Under the pieces are notes generated by a model that saw only the letters and a program-made list of their open reading frames with translations, ran no database searches and was not told the origin of the DNA. A DNA stretch of 64,000 nt from Pelodera strongyloides (lineage: Eukaryota > Nematoda > Chromadorea > Rhabditida > Rhabditidae). The stretch is taken from the NCBI GenBank assembly GCA_036852015.1, contig JAANDG010001203.1, positions 1 through 64,000 of the forward strand, read 5' to 3'. Below, one piece after another: positions 55,441 to 64,000 of the stretch (positions are counted from its first letter, which is position 1; every line of letters begins with the position of its first letter). The position numbers were made by a program, and so were the translations under genes.

Positions 55441-58400
55441 ATTAAACCCCTATTCACTGTTATCATCGCAATACTGCGCAAACATACAACACCCAACGAA
55501 ACAGACAAATCACAAGATACTGTCGCACTTCCAAAACTGAATCAATTACAACATCCTTTTCGTTGCGCAGCAGTTTTAAAAGTAAGCGTGTGTGGTTCCA
55601 CTCTATGAGCGACATTCAACGTTCATAAACATCATTTTTTTCACTTTTTGAAAACCAACAACGATTATATTCAAGGTGTCTTTGATTCGAGACGCGCAGG
55701 CACCATTCATAAATGTCGCTTTTGTGCAACACATTTTTTAAACGCACAACATTTTATATATATTCCCGCATAATACCGACTTATTTTTGTATAGGTTGTA
55801 CAGATCCCTAAAAGCATTTAAAGAAAACCTCTGTTGCGGCAACTTTGTTATATTTTAAATTGCACATTTGCACGGGCCATGAAGAGTATTTGCTTGCGCT
55901 CTTTAACATGAATACACATTTTTTTACGCAACAATTTTTGAAAACGAACAACATTTTAAATATTTTTTACCTAAGGTTTGACCCAAGTGTGATATACTTT
56001 ACATGAATTCAGATGCACAACATTTTTGTTGAGGCGAAGCAGATCTAATTGGAGTGTGCGTGTGTGTAACTTTACCAGCGTTTTTTTGCGAACGTTTCCA
56101 AAAACAACCTCATTTATACCCCAGGCGTAATATGTTTACGACTCGACTGATTTATTTTATGAACTGCGTCACAACCTTCTGAGCAGCTCATGTTACGCTG
56201 TGGTACAACATCCACAAAACGCATGTACGGGCAAACAACAGCATTTGTACCCCAGGCATAATCTGTATATGACTCGACAGATTTATTTAAATAAACAACA
56301 TTATGTTTGTGGTGTAGCAGTTTTGGATTGAGAGTGTGTGTGTCCATCATCATTTATAAACAGTATTTATTTTCAAAACCTTTATTCGGTCATCTGCAAA
56401 AATAGTGTTTTCTAGCACGTTTTCAAAAGCAACAGCATTGTTTCCCAAGATATTTTAAAAGCAAACAAATTCTCATGACATGTTTGTTTCGAGACAGGTG
56501 GCTCGCAACAGTCCTAGCAGTTTTATTTTTATTTTATCTGCACACTTTTTTTGCGCAACACTTTTTGAAAGCCAACAACATTTTAATTTAAGATGTATTT
56601 TTTAGATCTAGACTCATGCATCATTCATAAATATCACTTTTTTATACCCACAAATTTGTACAGTTTATAGTCCCGCAATTAAAAACCACTGTGTTGCGAC
56701 AACTTTATTTTATGAACTGCGTCACAACCTTCTGAGCAGCTCATGTTTGCGCTGTGGCACAACATCCACAAAACGCATGTAGCAGTTTTTATCGAAGTGA
56801 GCCTCTGAGCGCTCTTCAACATGAATACATTTTATTTTTGCGAGGCGCTTTCTTAAAAATAACAACATTGTTATCCAACACATTTGATTCGAGACTGGGT
56901 GGGCTTATTGGAGCGAACATGTGTTTACGCTCTTCAAAGTGAATATTTTGCCCAACACTTTTTGAAACCCAGCTACATTTTGATACAAGATGTATTTTTT
57001 GGTTCGTTAAGGTTCGGGAGACACATTCTTGTTGCAACAGTTTTTTTTTATTGAATCAAGCGTGTGAGCACTCGACAACATGCATCTTAAACGTCGTTTT
57101 TTTGGGCAACACGGCTTCAAAACAAACAGCACTATGTTTGATTTGAGTCTGCACAGGTATTCTTGTTGCGGCACAGCAGTTTTTATCGAGTCGAGCACTC
57201 TTAATCATTTATAATGTATAAACATCGTTTATTTTGCGCAACGCCCTTTGAGAACCAACAATATTTTATACCAAGGGTTAACCCAAGTGCGATATACTTT
57301 ACATGAGGACACGATACTGATACACAAGATTCCTGTTGTGGCGCAGCATGTTTAATTGTAGTGTGCGAATACTCACGAAGATATTAGGTGATAAAGTGGT
57401 GGATCGATCAAATGAAAAAGTGTAATTGTCGCCTTGCGCGTCGATCCACCACTACCACCTAATTTGTGAGTATTGAAATTAACACTACTTTTTGTATTCC
57501 AGCACATTTTGAGCCGATCCCTTTAAAACCGTGCGCGTTTATTTTGCGCAGCACATTTTCAAAAACCAACAATTTTGATACCCAAGGCGTAATACATATA
57601 TGACTGGACGGATTAAATGAACTAAAATTAAATGAACAACATTCATTTGTCGTGCGGCAGTTTTCATACCGGAGTGAGACTGTGTATGTCTTCATAATTT
57701 ATACGCAGCACTACACTTTTCAAAACTCGAATAGATTCTATAGAATCCCACAACAATTACCGAATACGCGTTTTTTAAAAATACAAGATGTGTACATATA
57801 GTCACGCACAACACACGTATTTTGCATAGATTGTATGGGCTCTGGCAACTTTATTCAATAATCAGCGCTAACGTTCTGACAACGTTTTGAGCGCCTCATG
57901 CTATGATGTGGTAAAACACTTTATAAATGTTCATAACCCGCACAACATGCTTGTATTGCAGCAGCATCTTCTTTCATTAAAGCGAGCGTGTAGCAGCTCC
58001 AACATCCATAAACATAGTTTATTTTTGCACAACAGTTTATATTTACAATCAACCCCATTTTATCTAAGATTATTTGTGACTGCGGATGCAATATTCTTGT
58101 TGCGGCGCAGCACTTTTTATTGAATCAAGGGCGTGATCATTCTCCACCATTCATAGTAGCGCGATGTTTATAAATAATGTAGTAAACTCACATATTTTAA
58201 GTTAGTCTTTTGCTACACAGCCCACAACACACGCACTTTCAGTGAATTCACGATGCGCAACATTCTTGCTGCGGGCGCAAGTTCTTATTGTTTGCGCTCT
58301 TCAACATGAATATAGTTTTTTTTGCGCAACGATTTTTGAAAACCCTCAACATTGTATTTTTTTTTTGATTCAAGGCGGCTCGGGCGATACATTATTGTTG

Positions 58401-58890
58401 CGGTGCAGCCGTTTTTTTTATTGAATCAAGCGTGTGAGCGCTCTTCAACTTGCAGCATGAACGTCTTGATTTTAGGTTAGGGTCACACGTCCTTAAGATC
58501 AACATCACCTGATTTGAGTCTGCGCAGACACACATACTTGCTGCACCACAGTAGTTTTTATTGATTGGAGTGTGTGAGCGCTCTTAATCATTTATAAACG
58601 TCGTTTATTTTGCGCAGCGTCGTTTGAGAAACAACAACATTTTTTAAGTGTCAATAAATTATAATTATAATTATTATTTATTAGCCTTAGTTATGGTTAT
58701 CCCATCCAAGTGCAACGTACTTTTATATGAAGTCGACATACAACATTTTTGTTGCGGGGCAGCATACTTAATTGTGCATCTTTCATAATTAACAGCTTTT
58801 TTTGCACAACACATTCTCAAAAACAATATGTATGACTCGACATATTCAATAAAATAAACAACATTCTTTTTGTGGGGCAGCAGCTCTGTT
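55440..58890. repeat. Degenerate satellite array, left block
   Basis: Three words recur in the same order: CAACAACATTTT, then TTGTTGCGGCGCAGCAG, then a short AT-rich stretch, GTGTGAGCGCTCTTCAACAT, and TTTTGCGCAACACTTTTTGA. Spacings between GCGGCGCAGCAG-like words are about 130-205 bp, so the unit is roughly 150 bp and highly diverged. No gene seen. Confidence 0.75.
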
Positions 58891-58895
58891 CCTAC

Positions 58896-59024
58896 TTGAC
58901 AGGGAGTTTCCCTCAAACACCCATATTGACAGGGAGTTTCCCTCAAACACCCATATTGACAGGGAGTTTCCCTCAATGCCCCTGTCGCCCGTATTGTTCC
59001 TAACTGACAGGGAGTTTCCCTCAA
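58896..59024. repeat. Tandem repeat with GGGAGTTTCCC, 30-bp unit
   Basis: TTGACAGGGAGTTTCCCTCA plus AACACCCATA occurs twice exactly, then TTGACAGGGAGTTTCCCTCA once more, with a fourth CTGACAGGGAGTTTCCCTCA at 59003. Each unit can form a small GGGAGTTTCCC-centred hairpin. Too few and too regular to be a CRISPR array, and the genome is eukaryotic. Confidence 0.9.
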
Positions 59025-59246
59025 TGACCGTAACCTGTCGCCCCGCCGACATAAGTACGCTAGTGTCCAATCCACGAACCCTCAATTTTTTAGCGTCGCT
59101 CTGTATTTCGCGTACTTTTTAAATTTAATTTTTTTTTAAAGCATTTTACTTACTTCTCTTTGCCTTTTTTTTTTTGTGTTTGTTATTGCTTTTCGTTATA
59201 AACTGTCTTTGGAATGAATGGAATACCCTGCAGCCTGAACCTCTTA

Positions 59247-59281
59247 AATGACTGTTATCGAAACTTTCGATAACAGTCATT
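59247..59281. repeat. Perfect 35-bp palindrome
   Basis: AATGACTGTTATCGAAA, one C, then TTTCGATAACAGTCATT. It sits 64 bp upstream of the tentative gene's ATG at 59345, so it could be a regulatory site or a short hairpin; no known binding site was identified with confidence. Confidence 0.75.
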
Positions 59282-59344
59282 GTAGAGCAGTCTTTTAGAA
59301 TCTAAATTCTAAATTATTCATTGGATCCATTCCCTAAGATCGGG

Positions 59345-60473
59345 ATGTCAATGAGCCAGTCGACTGAATGTGAAAAGCTGCTTGCCACGAGTGTGAAGTT
59401 CTTCTTTTTCGCCGGTAAGTTGTAATTTTTTTTAATTCCTCGTTTTATTCAAACGCCAATGTATTAAATTGTGTAACTAAAAGCCCAGCAATTCATGTTT
59501 ATTTCAATTCCAGGTATTGTCACCTTCAAACCTTGCGACCTCTGTTGTACATAATTTGAACGTTAGTAAGAGGTTGGGTTTGGTTGGTTACTGCTGCAGA
59601 GAGACATTCTTACTACGAGTTCTAAGAATAGTAAAGCAATTCAAATGAAACTAAGGGTTACATAATAAAGGTATTCTGAATAGGATATATAACATTCTGC
59701 GTAGTGCGTGAAATCCGTGAAATTTAGAGCTAGAGGGGTATGATGGATTTAACAATTCGATTTGGTGTTCGCTTTATTGAACTGTTCTTTAGGGAAGCGC
59801 AAAAAAAGAAGGGAAACTGGTTAGTTGTATAGTTATTGTCGTTTTCATGATAATCTCATCTCATTTCGCAGTTTCAGAACCAAACGAAATGAGGAATGGA
59901 TATTCTGCCTGATGGGACAACGGGAATCGATGGGACACGGCTGGAAAAGCGGAGGCACAGTTGTTTAGAGGCTCACCGCATCACCTCCCGGATACACCAG
60001 TTCAGTAGGTGTGCACATTTTCATATTTATTACTATCGTACATTATATTAAACATATGGTCGTATTGGACTGCTCATCGGGATGTTCTTTTAGGTGTGGT
60101 GCAAACTCGGACGCGGACAATATGAGGCGACTCTCTACTGGACCCATAAGAAGTTCACAAGGTTTGTTCACTTACTATGACTTTCTGTTTTTCTGTATGT
60201 GTAGGTATTTATGATTTATGTACAGACTGGACTGGACGGACATTATCCCCAGTACACCCCATTGGTGGGTTTTTATGCGTTTTTCATTCCCACAAAATAC
60301 TGCGCTCTTTCCTAGAAAGCTATAGTATCTTTGTATTGTCCATTTGGGGTACTATAAATCTTCAATTCTATGTACAAATTCATGTTAATGTCGAGAATGC
60401 CAAAAATAATTGTGATTTAGGTTCCGCGCCTGGCTATTCTCTGCTTGTGACTTCCACAGTATACGAATACTGA
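59345..60473 (+). CDS. Tentative six-exon gene with one in-frame UGA
   Basis: Exons 59345-59414, 59793-59819, 59872-60004, 60094-60161, 60205-60264 and 60421-60473 have GT-AG borders, and all five junctions keep frame. They would give 137 codons starting MSMSQSTECEKLLATSVKFF and ending SLLVTSTVYEY, with a TGA at 59910-59912 after NEMRNGYSA. After the TGA the frame continues without stops for 88 codons. Exon 3 has tandem acceptors 6 nt apart (59871, 59877). Against it: exons are short, nothing is recognised, and an alternative frame over exons 4-6 is also open. No SECIS-like hairpin was recognised in the 3' region. It may be a pseudogene, a wrong splice model, or a 45-residue peptide ending at the UGA. 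Confidence 0.3.
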
Positions 60474-61380
60474 TGAAAAAGGAACCATATTGAATGTACA
60501 TGAGTACATCGCACCCATAACCATTTCGAACACCTTGTTTATTGGCATTGTGGTGCACTTAGTTTTCTAATCTCCTACGTGTTAATAATTTCGTCCTGCT
60601 TTGTAGCGCGTTAGGATTGACCGAAGGAGAAAATATGATTTTGCGTATGCATTTTACATTGCAAAGTGCAAAGATATCTTATGCGCCACCTTATATTAGG
60701 TGATATGTTAGCAATGGTGGTATGATTTTTGTCTATCCAGTTGTTGCCGCATATTACAATTGCAATTTTAACACGGCCTTTTAACTCTAAGAAGTTAGTA
60801 GTTTTAAGTTTGGTAGTATTAGTTTTACTGGCCCCGCACTTTCTTATTTAATTAGTTGTTATTATTTCTTTATCATACCCTACTTCTCCGTAATGTTGTG
60901 GTTTAGCTGTTTTATCCTTCGCTTGTTTTTAGGCCTCATAGTGCTAGCTCTGATTGTTTGAGCTAAACCTAAACATATGAATATTTAGAGAAGAACTGAA
61001 CTTATATGGAGCATCTCTTTATTGAGTATCATAGAGCATAGAATAGATAACTCTTTAGAGTAGAACTGCTACAGAGTATTTACTCGTAGAGTAAGAATTT
61101 AGAACAGAGAACTACTTCGAGGAGTATAACTTACATAGTTTTATTTGTAGAGTATAGAGTAGAGAACTATTAAGCGTACAGTTGTTAATCAGCTTTTCTT
61201 TTAATCTAATATTGAAGCGGTATATAAGTTATAAGTCATTTAATTGTAAGTATGATACAATGTTAGTCATATTGTAGTTAATATGTGAAAAATAATAAAG
61301 TTTTTATTCATTTGCTGATGTTCTATTGGTGTGGATGTGTTATTTGGGTCGCATATGGGGCGGGGATTCTCAATTGGTGT
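60474..61380. other. Probable 3'UTR and flank
   Basis: Mostly AT-rich; repeated words GAGTAGAGAACT and GTAGAGTA at 61000-61175. AATAATAAAG at about 61290 could be a poly(A) signal for the gene above. Nothing else recognised. Confidence 0.35.
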
Positions 61381-61789
61381 ATGGTTGGTTTTATTTGCTG
61401 GCTGAACTACCGTAGGGTACTGCTGATGCTACACTATTCGTAGCAGCCTGACACCGTGTCGCCAGGGTTCTGTCTTTGGGGGCCCGAAAGGACGCCACCG
61501 TGTCAGTTTCAGCGGGCGACACCCTGCCAAATAGGAACATAGAGGTTTTATACTGGAGAAAGAGTATGTACATCTTCATAATTTATAAACAGCATTTACA
61601 CTTTTTCAAAGCTTGCGCAGATTTTATAGAACCCCCACGAAAATTTGCATTTCCGTAACGCACAACGGTATGCAAATTACGCTACAGTTACTCTTTTATA
61701 TAATAAGATGTTTCTAGATGACGAAGAACGCCCAAAAATTGTACACAAGTCCCACAACCACGCACTTGCAAAGAATACACGAAACACAA

Positions 61790-62960
61790 CATTCTTGTTG
61801 CGGTGCAGATAGTCTTCAACTTGCATAAATAACATTTTTGCGTAACACTTTCTCAAAACCAATACCGACAACACATTTGATTTAAGTCCGTCACGCATTC
61901 ACGTTGCGGTGCAGCACTTTTTATTGGTTTTTAACGTGCAGCATCATTTTTGACCAACATTTTTATTGCGACGGCAATATTCTTGTTGTGGTACAGTAGT
62001 ATTTAACTAGCATAAATAACATTTTTGCGCGGTACATTCTTAAAACCAATACCGACAACACATTTGATTTAAGTCCGTCACGCATTCACGTTGCGGTGCA
62101 GCACTTTTTATTGGTTTTCAACGTGCAGCATCATTTTTGACCAACAACATTTTTATTGCGACGGCAATATTCTTGTTGTGGTACAGTAGTATTTAACTAG
62201 CATAAATAACATTTTTGCGCGGTACATTCTTAAAACCAATACCGACAACACATTTGATTTAAGTCCGTCACGCATTCACGTTGCGGTGCAGCACTTTTTA
62301 TTGGTTTTCAACGTGCAGCATCATTTTTGACCAACAACATTTTTATTGCGACGGCAATATTCTTGTTGTGGTACAGTAGTATTTAACTAGCATAAATAAC
62401 ATCTTTGCGCGGTACATTCTTAAAACCAATACCGACAACACATTTGATTTAAGTCCGTCACGCATTCACGTTGCGGTGCAGCACTTTTTATTGGTTTTCA
62501 ACGTGCAGCATCATTTTTGACCAACAACATTTTTATTGCGACGGCAATATTCTTGTTGTGGTACAGTAGTATTTAACTAGCATAAATAACATTTTTGCGC
62601 GGTACATTCTTAAAACCAATACCGAAAACACATTTGATTTAAGTCTGTCACGCATTCACGTTGCGGTGCAGCACTTTTTATTGGTTTTCAACGTGCAGCA
62701 TCATTTTTGACCAACAACATTTTTACTGCGACGGCAATATTCTTGTTGTGGTACAGTAGTATTTAACTAGCATAAATAACATTTTTCCGCGGTACATTCT
62801 TAAAACCAATACCGACAACACATTTGAATTAAGTCCGTCACGCATTCACGTTGCGGTGCAGCACTTTTTATTGGTTTTCAACGTGCAGCATCGTTTTTGG
62901 CCAACAACATTTTTATTGCGACGGCAACATTCTTGAGTTACGGTGCATTATTATTCAACT
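61790..62960. repeat. 190-bp tandem repeat, about six units
   Basis: CACGTTGCGGTGCAGCACTT begins at about 61900, 62087, 62277, 62467, 62657 and 62847, i.e. one 187-bp and then four 190-bp steps. Units differ by only a few bases. Each unit has two related halves (GTTGCGGTGCAGCAC and GTTGTGGTACAGTAG, about 82 and 108 bp), so it is a dimeric higher-order repeat of the surrounding satellite. Confidence 0.9.
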
Positions 62961-63520
62961 TGAATCAATAACACTTTGCCAATACCAACAAAACTTTTAT
63001 CCAAGACATTACTGCGCCGGCAACATTCTTGATGAGGCGCGCGGCGGTTTTCATTGATTCAATCGAGGGATTATTCTTCACTTATAAAACATAACGTGTC
63101 GCGCGATATATTTTTTCAAACCCCCACACCATCTGTACCGGACTTTCATTCCGTCACTTACCGCTAGAGCAGCTCTCTTTCAATTAACGACCCAAAACAT
63201 TTTTGTTGCGCCACAACAGTAACCTTTTAATGAAGTGAGCGCTCTCCAACATGCATAAACATGCATACAATACGCATTCGATTCGAGTCTGCGCAACATA
63301 TTCTTGTTGCGGTGCAGCAGGTTTTTCTTTATCAATAGTAAAGCCTTTAACGTGCGCTTAAGCGTCGCTCGTACGCAACAACTTTTTGAAACCAACTTTT
63401 TTCTTATTCAAGACATTTATTCGCGCAGCATTTTTTTATAGGATTGACCGCGTGCGGTGTAAGCGCTCGACAGCATAAACATCCTTCTTAAACCAACATC
63501 ATTTGTAGTTTACTCGTTTA

Positions 63521-63597
63521 CTGTACCGCACAACATATATTTTTGAGTGGTTTTATAACAGTACCGCACAACATATATTTTTGAGTGGTTTTATAGA
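63521..63597. repeat. Tandem duplication, about 38 bp
   Basis: GTACCGCACAACATATATTT followed by TTGAGTGGTTTT occurs twice in succession. Confidence 0.85.
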
Positions 63598-63633
63598 CCC
63601 TCACAGCATTTTTTATAGGATTGACCTTGTTGC

Positions 63634-63831
63634 TGCGGCAACTTTAATAAATAATCCTTATATTTTAAAACCAACGACACTAGGATACCTTTGATTTGAT
63701 GCGGCAACTTTAATAAATAATCCTTATATTTTAAAACCAACGAAACCAGGATACCTTTGATTTGATGCGGCAACTTTAATAAATAATCCTTATATTTTAA
63801 AACCAACGAAACCAGGATACCTTTGATTAGA
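63634..63831. repeat. 66-bp tandem repeat, three units
   Basis: TGCGGCAACTTTAATAAATA starts at 63634, 63700 and 63766. The period is 66 bp and divisible by three, so a minus-strand frame repeats 22 residues (GILVSLVLKYKDYLLKLP). That is a consequence of the period; no sign of a gene. Confidence 0.9.
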
Positions 63832-64000
63832 GCCAGGATCACAGATTTTATGACAGCACAGAATACTGAAAACGAGCGTGTATCATTATTTTTGAATAGA
63901 CATCCTTTTTTTGCGTTAACAGTTTTTGAAAAGAACAACATCGTACGCAATGCCTTCATTAAACCGTCTTACTTGTAGACTGCAACTCACTGAAAATGAA

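Larger units (their letters stand above)
61400..63990. repeat. Degenerate satellite array, right block
   Basis: Same words as 55440-58890 (TTGTTGCGGTGCAGCA, GCGCAACA, AAAACCAACAACA). It runs to within about 40 bases of the window end and contains more homogeneous sub-blocks, entered separately. Confidence 0.75.

Noticed and set aside
58896..59024. CRISPR-like regular repeats
   Set aside because: Units are directly tandem with a 10-bp linker that is itself repeated, there are only three to four of them, and the genome is eukaryotic.
59345..60473. Selenoprotein
   Set aside because: An in-frame UGA alone is not enough. No SECIS-like hairpin was recognised and the protein resembles no known selenoprotein.
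60094..60494. Alternative frame across three exons ending IRILMKKEPY
   Set aside because: It is phase-consistent but very tryptophan-rich and stops at once upstream, so the other frame was preferred. It is a reminder that short exon chains arise by chance.
63591..63959. Protein with 22-residue repeats on the minus strand
   Set aside because: The frame stays open only because the DNA period (66 bp) is divisible by three. No splice sites, start context or codon signal supports it.

Overview
The window is eukaryotic and most likely from a rhabditid or diplogastrid nematode. Genes are split into many short exons. Introns are GT-AG with the TTTTCAG-type 3' splice consensus, and nearly every gene has such an acceptor a few bases upstream of its ATG, as expected for spliced-leader trans-splicing. 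An intron also holds runs of TTAGGC, the nematode telomere unit. The DNA between and inside genes is AT-rich and packed with short inverted-repeat elements that have TTAA ends. No operon, CRISPR or other prokaryotic feature is present.

Layout. 1-9260: no gene recognised; palindromic elements, microsatellites and a 66-base poly-T. 9291-13892 (+): an 11-exon neuropeptide (NPY/NPF-type) class A GPCR with palindromic elements in at least five of its ten introns. 14075-19043: repeats only. 19064-27141 (+): an 18-exon acyltransferase-3 plus SGNH membrane protein (nematode OAC family). 28419-31071 (+): a second gene made only of the SGNH half behind a new signal peptide; it is paralogous exon by exon and its catalytic Asp/His block is not visible. 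31739-35304 (+): a 14-exon CPEB translational regulator (two RRMs plus ZZ zinc finger, CPEB2-4-like sequence), with candidate PUF and CPE sites in its 3'UTR. 36057-37706 (-): a 4-exon small mitochondrial protein with a presequence and one membrane segment, family not recognised.

37707-45230 is repeat-rich with weak coding candidates. It contains one short element whose un-inserted paralogous site lies 450 bp away, which shows a 3-bp target duplication. 45238-50315 is an LTR retroelement (minus orientation, no coding capacity recognised) with matching 5-bp target duplications. One of its LTRs carries a 2.5-kb hAT-like insertion with a perfect 8-bp target duplication. 50321-55400 is mostly unexplained. 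55440-63990 is a degenerate satellite rich in GTTGCGGCGCAGCAG-like and CAACAACATTTT-like motifs, with a recently homogenised 190-bp block. An island at about 58900-61300 within it holds a tentative six-exon gene with one in-frame UGA.

The five well supported genes show no common pathway; the only functional pair is the two neighbouring SGNH paralogues. All exon models were built by eye from splice consensus, phase continuity and conserved motifs.
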